Shown in pieces: positions 7,354-13,092 of a stretch of 13,555 nucleotides of DNA (position 1 is the first letter of the stretch; each line of letters begins with the position of its first letter). The notes beneath the pieces were generated by a model, which worked only from the letters and a program-made list of their open reading frames with translations, was not told where the DNA came from and made no database searches. The DNA comes from Planctomycetota bacterium (lineage in GTDB: Bacteria; Planctomycetota; Phycisphaerae; UBA1845), in the NCBI GenBank assembly GCA_022561255.1, contig JADFRO010000039.1:1-13555 (forward strand). The letters run 5' to 3'. Both the position numbers and the translations under genes were made by a program.

Positions 7354-8661
7354 ATGCGAGACCTCGAAGGCGTTATCGTCGCGTTCGATCTGGACAACAC
7401 GCTTTTGGACCCCTCCGGCGTAGCGTATCACGCGACCGTCGCGAAGTTTCTTGACCGCGTCGATCTGGGTCTTACCGCGGACGAGGCTGCGACTGCCTAT
7501 GACGCGATGCGCACGTTGGGTCCGGCCCTTGCGCTGCTGGGTTTGGGAAACCCGTTGCACGAGCGGGGTCATCCCCACGGATTGGCGACGCTGTGCATCC
7601 TGTCGGCTAAGAACTCGAAGCTGAAGGCGGAACTGGGCGTCGACGATGAGGCTGCCCGCGAGCTGCGTATCCTATTGATTGAACTGAACTCGCTGGACCG
7701 GGCTGTGCGTCGAGGATCGATGGAGGTTCGACTGCAGGCGGAGATCGCCCTGCAGGCGTTGTCGCGGACTGGCGATCGAGCGGACCGCGCGCGTACGCTC
7801 GTGCGAACGGTGTCTGAGTATCCCGTCATCGTCGACTGGGCTTGCAGTTACGCGGACATCGAAAGCGGCCAGCATGTCATCGATCCAAGACCTCTTGTGC
7901 AGCGGGTCGCTGAGCGCGGTGGTACGCCCGTCGTAATCTCCGACGGCTTGTGGGACGTGCAGCGCAAGAAACTCGAACGGCTGGGGCTCGTGGATTTCTT
8001 CGGCGAACGCGTCTTGCTTACGGAGACAGCCGCCGCTGTGCCGGAGTGTGAGCCGTTCATCTCCGCATTCGATCGCATGCTCAACGCGTCCGGTTCCAAT
8101 GCGGAGCAAGCGTTGGCGCTTGCGTGGCGATATCGATGTCTTCTTTACGCTTGGGGTGCGAAGTCACCCGCTTTTTTCGCACGATGTTTGCACGCACTTC
8201 ACGCCGGTGGGGATGCCCCGGCTGAGGCGCTTCGTTCCGTCGTCGTTTCCGAGCCCGACGCGTGGGTTCAGAGGCCGCTTCGATTTGTGATGGTCGGCGA
8301 TCGATACGACCGCGACATCGCGCCGGTGATGGATCTACTCGGAGACGACGTTGGCGTCACAGTTCATCTGCGCGCGGGGAAGTACGCAGATCTTCATGAG
8401 CGGCGCACCGAGTTTGAGAGTCGGGGCCCGCGTCGCGTGGTTGGCGATTGGGAGTCGCTGAGTCGGCTGCTGGGTGAGGAGTTGCGGGCGGATCAGATTC
8501 GACCCATCGTCGTTCCGCCTCCGATCGTACCGAACAAGTGGATGATGCCCGATCTTCTCGAACGCGGAGCGGCGAGTCATCTAACAGCCATGCGCACCAT
8601 GGCTGAGGCGATCGCACGGACGAGCGGTAAGTGCGTGGAAGCTCGGCACTGTGCAGGATAG
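7354..8661 (+). CDS. HAD-superfamily hydrolase, unusually long
   Basis: The HAD phosphatase motifs are clear: motif I FDLDNTLLD (11-19, nucleophile D12 and acid D14), motif II ISDG (195-198, S196), motif III Lys within QRKKLERLGL (K205/K206) and motif IV VGDRYDRDIAP (314-324, D316 and D321). It should remove phosphate from a small molecule in the cytoplasm; the substrate is unknown. At 435 residues it is about twice the usual size. A helical cap of about 150 residues lies between motifs I and II, a second insertion at 225-305 separates motifs III and IV, and there is a tail after 385. It begins 8 nt after the mutase stop with a weak AGGT ribosome site, so it may act on the mutase product; that is inference. 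Confidence 0.8.
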   Translation: MRDLEGVIVAFDLDNTLLDPSGVAYHATVAKFLDRVDLGLTADEAATAYDAMRTLGPALALLGLGNPLHERGHPHGLATLCILSAKNSKLKAELGVDDEAARELRILLIELNSLDRAVRRGSMEVRLQAEIALQALSRTGDRADRARTLVRTVSEYPVIVDWACSYADIESGQHVIDPRPLVQRVAERGGTPVVISDGLWDVQRKKLERLGLVDFFGERVLLTETAAAVPECEPFISAFDRMLNASGSNAEQALALAWRYRCLLYAWGAKSPAFFARCLHALHAGGDAPAEALRSVVVSEPDAWVQRPLRFVMVGDRYDRDIAPVMDLLGDDVGVTVHLRAGKYADLHERRTEFESRGPRRVVGDWESLSRLLGEELRADQIRPIVVPPPIVPNKWMMPDLLERGAASHLTAMRTMAEAIARTSGKCVEARHCAG

Positions 8662-8703
8662 GACTTGCGATGGGGCGGTTGCGGCGCTTCTTAGGTTACT
8701 TTC

Positions 8704-9498
8704 TCATCGTCGAGGCGGACCGATTACGCGGACTGGGGCCTGCGAGGCGACTTGACGTTCCATGCCGTCGCGTTCGGTACGGTCGAGTATGCGCCGACCT
8801 GCTTTTGGGTTGTGTACGGCTGAGAACTCGCCGACGAGGAGAACCGTGCGGTTCGATCCCCATCCGGCCAGCGCGGAGTAGCTCTGCTGTCTTACCGTCA
8901 AGCGGAAGCGCCCGCGCAGCACGCGCTGCCCGTAGTCCCAAACGGCGACGATGCCGCCGAGCGAGGCGGAGCGCAGATGGGTTAAGCCCGCGTCGAAACG
9001 GTGGCGAACGGTCCGGCGCGTGACACGAAAATTCCGAGTGGAACCGGCGGGCGGCTCTTCGACGACGAGTGACAGCACCGATTCTTTCGCGAACTTGGAG
9101 CCCAACAGCGACCAGCGATAGTTTCGCATAGCAATGCACAGGTGGCCGTTGTCGTTGACCCAGTAGTAACATTGGTCGGGGTCGATGCGCACTATGAGCG
9201 GCGCGGTCATGCTGATCTTCTTTTGGTTAAGCGGAATGATGTGCAGCGTCGCACCGCCCGTACATCCCGATCCGAGCAATGCGAACAGCAAGAGCAGCGC
9301 AATTAGGGCATTGCCCGCACTTGAATCTCCGGTCTGCCGATCTTCGAATGACAGTGGACCTGGAGAGTTCGCGCGGGCTAAAGCCCGCGGCTCGGAACGC
9401 AGAAACCGAAAGCGACCCAGCAAAGGCGCGCATGCATAGGATTGCGATCCCCACCGGCGCTGTCGCCATATCTGAATCTGCCCGACCGTCGATGTCAC
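8704..9498 (-). CDS. Predicted lipoprotein of unknown function
   Basis: A hydrophobic run LIALLLLFALLGSGC ends in a lipobox (LGSGC), so the Cys should be lipidated and the mature 186-residue protein anchored outside the inner membrane. I do not recognise the mature domain; it has WVNDNGHLCIAMRNYRW near its start and an Arg-rich C-terminus. No ATG precedes the signal peptide. GTG 9498 is given because its GTGA overlaps the glyA stop (TGA 9497-9495), like the TIM-barrel/UbiA pair; TTG 9423 and TTG 9516 are alternatives. From GTG 9498 the lipobox Cys is residue 79, very far in for a signal peptide, and the leader includes a perfect palindrome (9372-9389). The 5' end may therefore be damaged or the true start missed. 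The gene converges with the HAD gene 42 nt away. Confidence 0.6.
   Translation of the reverse strand: MTSTVGQIQIWRQRRWGSQSYACAPLLGRFRFLRSEPRALARANSPGPLSFEDRQTGDSSAGNALIALLLLFALLGSGCTGGATLHIIPLNQKKISMTAPLIVRIDPDQCYYWVNDNGHLCIAMRNYRWSLLGSKFAKESVLSLVVEEPPAGSTRNFRVTRRTVRHRFDAGLTHLRSASLGGIVAVWDYGQRVLRGRFRLTVRQQSYSALAGWGSNRTVLLVGEFSAVHNPKAGRRILDRTERDGMERQVASQAPVRVIGPPRR
9372..9389. repeat. REP-like palindrome CGCGGGCT-AA-AGCCCGCG
   Basis: An 18-bp perfect palindrome with 8-nt arms and two central bases. Its GCGGGCT...AGCCCGC core is the same as in the repeats at 11692-11971. Such elements normally lie outside genes, yet here it falls within the lipoprotein frame upstream of the signal peptide, which argues that this stretch is really intergenic. 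Confidence 0.65.
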
Positions 9499-10754
9499 AG
9501 AGGAAACTGCTGGCAAAGGGATCGAACTTCACCGGCGGCTGATTCGATGGCGCTGGCCTCGCCCTCGGCGCGAAGGATGCGGTCGATCAGGTCGGCCACA
9601 ACCGTCATCTGAGCCTCTTTCAGTCCGCGCGTCGTCAGTGCGGGCGTGCCGATGCGCAGACCGCTTGTTTGCGTGGGCTTCCGCTCGTCGAAGGGAATCA
9701 TGTTTTTGTTCACGATAATTCCCGCTTCGCCGAGCCAATTTTCCGCTTGCTGTCCGGTCACTTGCGGATACGCCGGGCGAAGATCGAGCAGCATGAGGTG
9801 AGTCTCCGTGCCGCCGGAGACAAGGCGGTTGCCCTTGGCGACCAAACCCTCAGCCAGCGCTTTGGCGTTGGTAAGAATCTGTTGCTGATAGCTCTTAAAA
9901 TCGGGGGCGAGCGCCTCTTGGAATGCGACGGCCTTCGCGGCGACGCAGTGCATCAATGGTCCGCCCTGTGTCCCCGGGAAAATGCGTGAGTCGATCTTTT
10001 TGGCGAACTCTTCCTTACACATGATCAGTCCGCCGCGTGGTCCGCGAAGGGTCTTGTGCGTGGTCGACGTCACGAAAGCAGCCGTTGGAACCGGGCTGGG
10101 ATGAAGTCCAACGGCGACCATGCCGGCGATGTGGGCGATGTCGGCCATGTGCAACGCGCCGACGCCGTCGGCGATCTCGGAGAAGGTGTCGAAGTCGATC
10201 GTGCGCGGATAAGCGGACGCGCCGGAGAGAATCAACTTGGGTTTGTGCTCCTTGGCGAGTCGCCGGATCTCGGAAAAGTCGAATTGCTCCGTTTCGCGGT
10301 CGACGCCGTAGTTGACGATGTTGTACAGCAACCCGCTCATGTTGACCTTTAGGCCGTGGGACAGGTGGCCGCCGTGTGCGAGATCGAGCGAAAGAATCGT
10401 ATCGCCCGGCTTGAGCACGGCGAGGTAAACCGCCGCGTTGGCCTGGCTACCGGAGTGCGGCTGTACGTTGACGTGGTCGCAGCCGAAAAGTTTCTTCGCG
10501 CGCTGCCGCGCGAGTTCTTCGACGGTGTCCATGTGTTCGCACCCGCCGTAGTAGCGCCTCCCCGGATATCCCTCCGCGTATTTGTTGGTGAAGACCGAGC
10601 CGAGCGCCTGCAGCACCGCGCCGGACACATGGTTTTCGGAGGCAATCAGTTCGAGCGTTTCTTGTTGCCGTCGAACCTCAGCCTGCATCGCCGGCAGGAT
10701 TTCCGGATCGGTGATGGCGATCTTGTCGAAGGTCGATTCCGTGGCGGTAGTCAT
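9495..10754 (-). CDS. glyA: Serine hydroxymethyltransferase GlyA
   Basis: GlyA uses PLP to convert serine and tetrahydrofolate to glycine and 5,10-methylene-tetrahydrofolate, the main source of one-carbon units. From ATG 10754 the protein has 419 residues, the normal bacterial length. Landmarks are LIASEN (36-41), EGYPGRRYYGGCEHMD (61-76), HGGHLSHG (127-134) and the PLP lysine K234 in TTHKTLRGPRGG (231-242), followed by GTQGGP and the RIGTPALTTRG segment. ATG 10754 has a strong Shine-Dalgarno GAGGA (10766-10762) 7 nt upstream, so a longer frame from 10841 is rejected. Its TGA overlaps a possible GTG start of the lipoprotein gene. It is divergent from the selenoprotein gene across a 174-nt gap. 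Confidence 0.97.
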   Translation of the reverse strand: MTTATESTFDKIAITDPEILPAMQAEVRRQQETLELIASENHVSGAVLQALGSVFTNKYAEGYPGRRYYGGCEHMDTVEELARQRAKKLFGCDHVNVQPHSGSQANAAVYLAVLKPGDTILSLDLAHGGHLSHGLKVNMSGLLYNIVNYGVDRETEQFDFSEIRRLAKEHKPKLILSGASAYPRTIDFDTFSEIADGVGALHMADIAHIAGMVAVGLHPSPVPTAAFVTSTTHKTLRGPRGGLIMCKEEFAKKIDSRIFPGTQGGPLMHCVAAKAVAFQEALAPDFKSYQQQILTNAKALAEGLVAKGNRLVSGGTETHLMLLDLRPAYPQVTGQQAENWLGEAGIIVNKNMIPFDERKPTQTSGLRIGTPALTTRGLKEAQMTVVADLIDRILRAEGEASAIESAAGEVRSLCQQFPL

Positions 10755-10761
10755 AGACAGT

Positions 10762-10766
10762 TCCTC
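10762..10766 (-). promoter_or_regulatory. glyA Shine-Dalgarno (GAGGA)
   Basis: GAGGA on the reverse strand lies 7 nt before ATG 10754 and decides that start over the upstream in-frame one at 10841. Confidence 0.7.
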
Positions 10767-10876
10767 AGTTTCATCCGGTCGGCGCCCGTCGTGTCCCCAA
10801 TCGGCGCACGCCAACGTATCGCCGCCGGCGCTGAATTGCAATCGGACCCGGCGCCCCGGCGTATCGCCTGCGACAC

Positions 10877-10905
10877 TTGCGGACGTCTCGACGGATGGAG
10901 ATACT
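10877..10905 (+). promoter_or_regulatory. Putative promoter of the selenoprotein gene
   Basis: TTGCGG (10877-10882), a 17-nt spacer and GATACT (10900-10905) give a moderate sigma-70 match. The start point would be near 10912, just ahead of the Shine-Dalgarno. Confidence 0.4.
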
Positions 10906-10915
10906 GAGCGGTCGA

Positions 10916-10922
10916 AAGGGAG
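10916..10922 (+). promoter_or_regulatory. Shine-Dalgarno AAGGGAG of the selenoprotein gene
   Basis: AAGGGAG lies 6 nt before ATG 10929, a near-ideal ribosome site. It supports active translation of the frame that meets the in-frame TGA. Confidence 0.75.
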
Positions 10923-10928
10923 TCTCTC

Positions 10929-11636
10929 ATGTCACTGAACGATTTTTTGGAGAAAATGCGCGAGGCGTCGTGGGGCAAGTGGCCTGGCAAAAACCGCGCG
11001 ATCGTCGAGCGCGCCAGCGCCGACCTAGCCAGCTCGGGAATTCTCGACCGAATCCTGAAGGTCGGTGACACCGCACCGGACTTCACCCTGAAAGACGCCG
11101 AGGGCATCGATGTGAATCTTCAAGAGCTGCTCGCCGGCGAACCACAACAGCCGTCCACCGGTGGACCACAACCGCCGCTGGTCGGCGGATCCGTTGTCAT
11201 TGCCTTTTATCGCGGACGTTGGTGACGATATTGCAACGCCGAGCTCTCGGCGCTCCAGCAGGTGCTGGAGGAAATCCAAAGTCTCGGCGCGCATTTGATC
11301 GCGATATCGCCGCAGGTCGCCAAGGAATCGCAGGTCACCGCCGAGAATAACGGGCTTACGTTTCACCTGCTGAGCGATTTGGGAAACAAAGTGGCTCGGT
11401 CGTTTGGCCTGGTGTTCCAACTGCCGTCGGACCTGCGCGAGATTTATCTGAGCCTGGGAATTGATCTTTCGGTCAGCAACGGTGACGACAGTTTCGAGCT
11501 GCCGATACCGGCCACTTACGTCATCGATCGTGGCCGTGTCATCCGCGCAGTGCGTGCGGATGCGGACTACGTCAAGCGCATGGAGCCGAGCGATATTGTC
11601 ACGGCGTTGAAATCCATCTCGGCAGATGTGGCGTAG
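10929..11636 (+). CDS. Peroxiredoxin-like selenoprotein (UxxC), read through in-frame TGA
   Basis: Read from ATG 10929 to TAG 11636 the gene encodes 235 residues of the AhpC/TSA peroxiredoxin-like family: GDTAPDFTLKDAEG (46-59), AFYRGRW (92-98), then TGA (11223-11225), RYC, LLSDLGNKVARSFG (147-160) and IPATYVIDRGRVIRAV (193-208). Relatives read FYRGGWCPYCNLEL, so the TGA replaces the first Cys of CxxC and would encode Sec99. Cys102 is kept and is the only Cys. Sec99-Cys102 would form the redox pair that reduces peroxides or disulfides; in this family I recall the second Cys aligning with the peroxidatic Cys of classical Prx. Hairpins follow the TGA directly. Start has a strong ribosome site. 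Residues 71-87 form a Pro/Gly-rich insertion. The alternative is a nonsense mutation or sequencing error. The sel genes are not in the window; thioredoxin reductase is the next gene. Confidence 0.85.
11237..11270 (+). promoter_or_regulatory. Candidate bacterial SECIS: two tandem hairpins after the TGA
   Basis: Hairpin 1 is CGCCGA (11237-11242), loop GCTC (11243-11246), TCGGCG (11247-11252), a perfect 6-bp stem. Its loop begins with G and lies 17 nt after the TGA, within the range I recall for bacterial SECIS elements (small loop, G in its first two bases, about 16-37 nt from UGA). Hairpin 2 abuts it: CTCCAGC (11253-11259), loop AGGT, GCTGGAG (11264-11270), 7 perfect pairs. Both lie inside the coding sequence, as bacterial SECIS elements must. 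Which one SelB would bind is not decidable by eye; hairpin 1 is the better fit. Confidence 0.65.
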
Positions 11637-11691
11637 CATGCTGCAAGCGTGAGGTTAGTAATCCCATGAAAGGCTGTCTCCCGCCGGAGTT

Positions 11692-11769
11692 AGTTAGTAG
11701 GGCGGGCTATTGCCCGCCGCGCATGCTGATTCTGTGCAAAAGGCGGGCAGTAGCCCGCCCTACTTGTCT
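11692..11769. repeat. BIME-like repeat, copy A
   Basis: Two palindromes, GGCGGGC-TATT-GCCCGCC (11701-11718) and GGCGGGC-AGTA-GCCCGCC (11742-11759), face each other; the outer 13 bases GTAGGGCGGGCTA (11697-11709) and their complement (11751-11763) could form one long stem. This head-to-head REP pair is typical of BIMEs moved by REP-associated tyrosine transposases. Copy B, 202 nt to the right, differs at one base (T11735 against C11937). Confidence 0.85.
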
Positions 11770-11778
11770 TGTGGAAAA

Positions 11779-11799
11779 GGCGGGCAATAGTCCGCCCTA
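11779..11799. repeat. Single degenerate REP unit
   Basis: GGCGGGC-AATA-GTCCGCC followed by CTAC is a third copy of the right-hand palindrome of the BIME, with one base changed in its second arm. It lies alone between copies A and B. Confidence 0.7.
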
Positions 11800-11876
11800 C
11801 CTACTCAACGTCGTTCCTACCGACGTGTCTATCCGACCACTCGCTTGGACGTGCCCGCAACGCGACGTTATCATCC

Positions 11877-11892
11877 CCCGACCGGGGTCGGG
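11877..11892. repeat. Short palindrome abutting copy B
   Basis: CCCGACC-GG-GGTCGGG, a 16-bp perfect palindrome of different sequence from the REP units, ends 2 bases before copy B. The remaining unique stretch 11800-11876 shows nothing recognisable. Confidence 0.45.
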
Positions 11893-11893
11893 A

Positions 11894-11971
11894 AGTTAGT
11901 AGGGCGGGCTATTGCCCGCCGCGCATGCTGATTCTGCGCAAAAGGCGGGCAGTAGCCCGCCCTACTTGTCT
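11894..11971. repeat. BIME-like repeat, copy B
   Basis: A 78-bp copy of the element at 11692-11769 in the same orientation, 77 of 78 bases identical. It contains the same two facing palindromes. The near identity suggests recent duplication or gene conversion. It ends 59 nt before the thioredoxin reductase start. Confidence 0.85.
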
Positions 11972-12030
11972 CCGCAGGAGCGGCTCTGAAAAAGGCTTCT
12001 CAAACACGCTCTTAGGGAGTTAGATATTCA

Positions 12031-13071
12031 ATGTCGAGCAACGGTAAGGTCGAAAAAGTCATCATCATTGGTTCCGGTCCGGCAGGTTGGACGGCTGCGC
12101 TCTACGCTGCCAGGGCGAACCTGTCGCCGCTGGTCTTCGCCGGTCGCCCCAAGACGGTGCCCACAACCATTCTACCCGGCGGTCAGTTGATGATGACCAC
12201 GGAGGTCGAAAACTACCCCGGATTTCCCGAGGGCGTGACCGGCCCCAAGTTGATGTCCTACTTCGAGCAGCAGGCGATGCGGTTCGATACACGCATCGTC
12301 ACCGACAAGGGCATGACGCCGGACGTATCGAATGCCGACGATGGCCACAGCTATTCCTACCACGACTGCAAGCGCGTCGACCTGTCGAAGCGTCCGTTTC
12401 TGGTCGTCGGAGAGGATGACACGGAGTATCACGCCCATTCGGTCATCATCGCCACGGGTGCGACGGCGAACTGGCTTGGTTTGGACAACGAGAAGCGGCT
12501 CGCGATGTCCGGAGGCGGTGTGAGTGCGTGCGCGGTTTGCGACGGAGCGCTACCGGTTTTTCGTGACAAAGTGCTCGGCGTGGTCGGCGGCGGGGACTCA
12601 GCCGTTGAGGAGGCGTCGTATCTGACCAAGTTCGCGTCGAAGGTGGTGATGATCCACCGGCGCGATCAGCTTCGTGCGTCGAAGATCATGGCCCAGCGCG
12701 CCAAGGACAATCCCAAGATCGAGTTCGCGTGGAACAAGACCGTTTCGGACGTGTTGGGCGACGACATGATCACCGGCGTAACGCTCAAGGACACCAAGAC
12801 CGGCGAGCAGTCGACGATGGAGCTTGGCGGACTGTTCATGGCCATCGGCCACACGCCGGCGACGGAGTTTCTCGAAGGACAGCTACAGCTCGACGAGAAG
12901 AAGTACATCAAGCTGGCCGATCCGTATCGCTCGACGACGAGTGTTGAAGGTGTTTTCGGCGCGGGCGATTGTGTGGACAGTGTCTACCGTCAAGCGGTCA
13001 CCGCTGCGGGCATGGGGTGCAAAGCCGCCATCGACGCGGAACGCTGGTTGGCGGATCAAGGGGTGGAGTAG
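12031..13071 (+). CDS. trxB: Thioredoxin reductase TrxB
   Basis: TrxB is a homodimeric FAD enzyme that passes electrons from NADPH to thioredoxin in the cytoplasm. In this 346-residue protein the FAD-binding GSGPAG is at 14-19, the redox CAVC pair at 167-170 (Cys167 and Cys170), the NADPH-binding GGGDSA at 186-191 with HRRDQLRAS at 209-217, and the second FAD motif GAGDC at 310-314. It is slightly longer than the usual 310-320, with extra residues around 97-130. ATG 12031 has AGGGAG (12014-12019) 11 nt upstream, a long spacing. It follows the peroxiredoxin-like selenoprotein on the same strand, 394 nt away across the BIME, and is a plausible electron source for it, probably through thioredoxin. 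No strong promoter is visible before it. Confidence 0.96.
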   Translation: MSSNGKVEKVIIIGSGPAGWTAALYAARANLSPLVFAGRPKTVPTTILPGGQLMMTTEVENYPGFPEGVTGPKLMSYFEQQAMRFDTRIVTDKGMTPDVSNADDGHSYSYHDCKRVDLSKRPFLVVGEDDTEYHAHSVIIATGATANWLGLDNEKRLAMSGGGVSACAVCDGALPVFRDKVLGVVGGGDSAVEEASYLTKFASKVVMIHRRDQLRASKIMAQRAKDNPKIEFAWNKTVSDVLGDDMITGVTLKDTKTGEQSTMELGGLFMAIGHTPATEFLEGQLQLDEKKYIKLADPYRSTTSVEGVFGAGDCVDSVYRQAVTAAGMGCKAAIDAERWLADQGVE

Positions 13072-13092
13072 CATGCTCATCGAGCGTCAGTG

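Noticed and set aside
11223..11225. The TGA as evidence of a UGA=Trp genetic code
   Set aside because: moaA ends in TGA right after its required Gly-Gly, and the mutase, TIM-barrel, glyA and lipoprotein genes also end in TGA; the family residue at 11223 is Cys, not Trp.
11223..11225. Peroxiredoxin-like gene as a simple pseudogene
   Set aside because: No other lesion is seen, frame and length are normal, the ribosome site is strong, and the stop falls exactly on a redox Cys with hairpins after it. It remains the main alternative, made less negligible by the truly broken NYN gene in the same window.
11692..11971. CRISPR array
   Set aside because: Only two 78-bp copies with internal palindromes, separated by 124 nt, with no regular short repeats and spacers.
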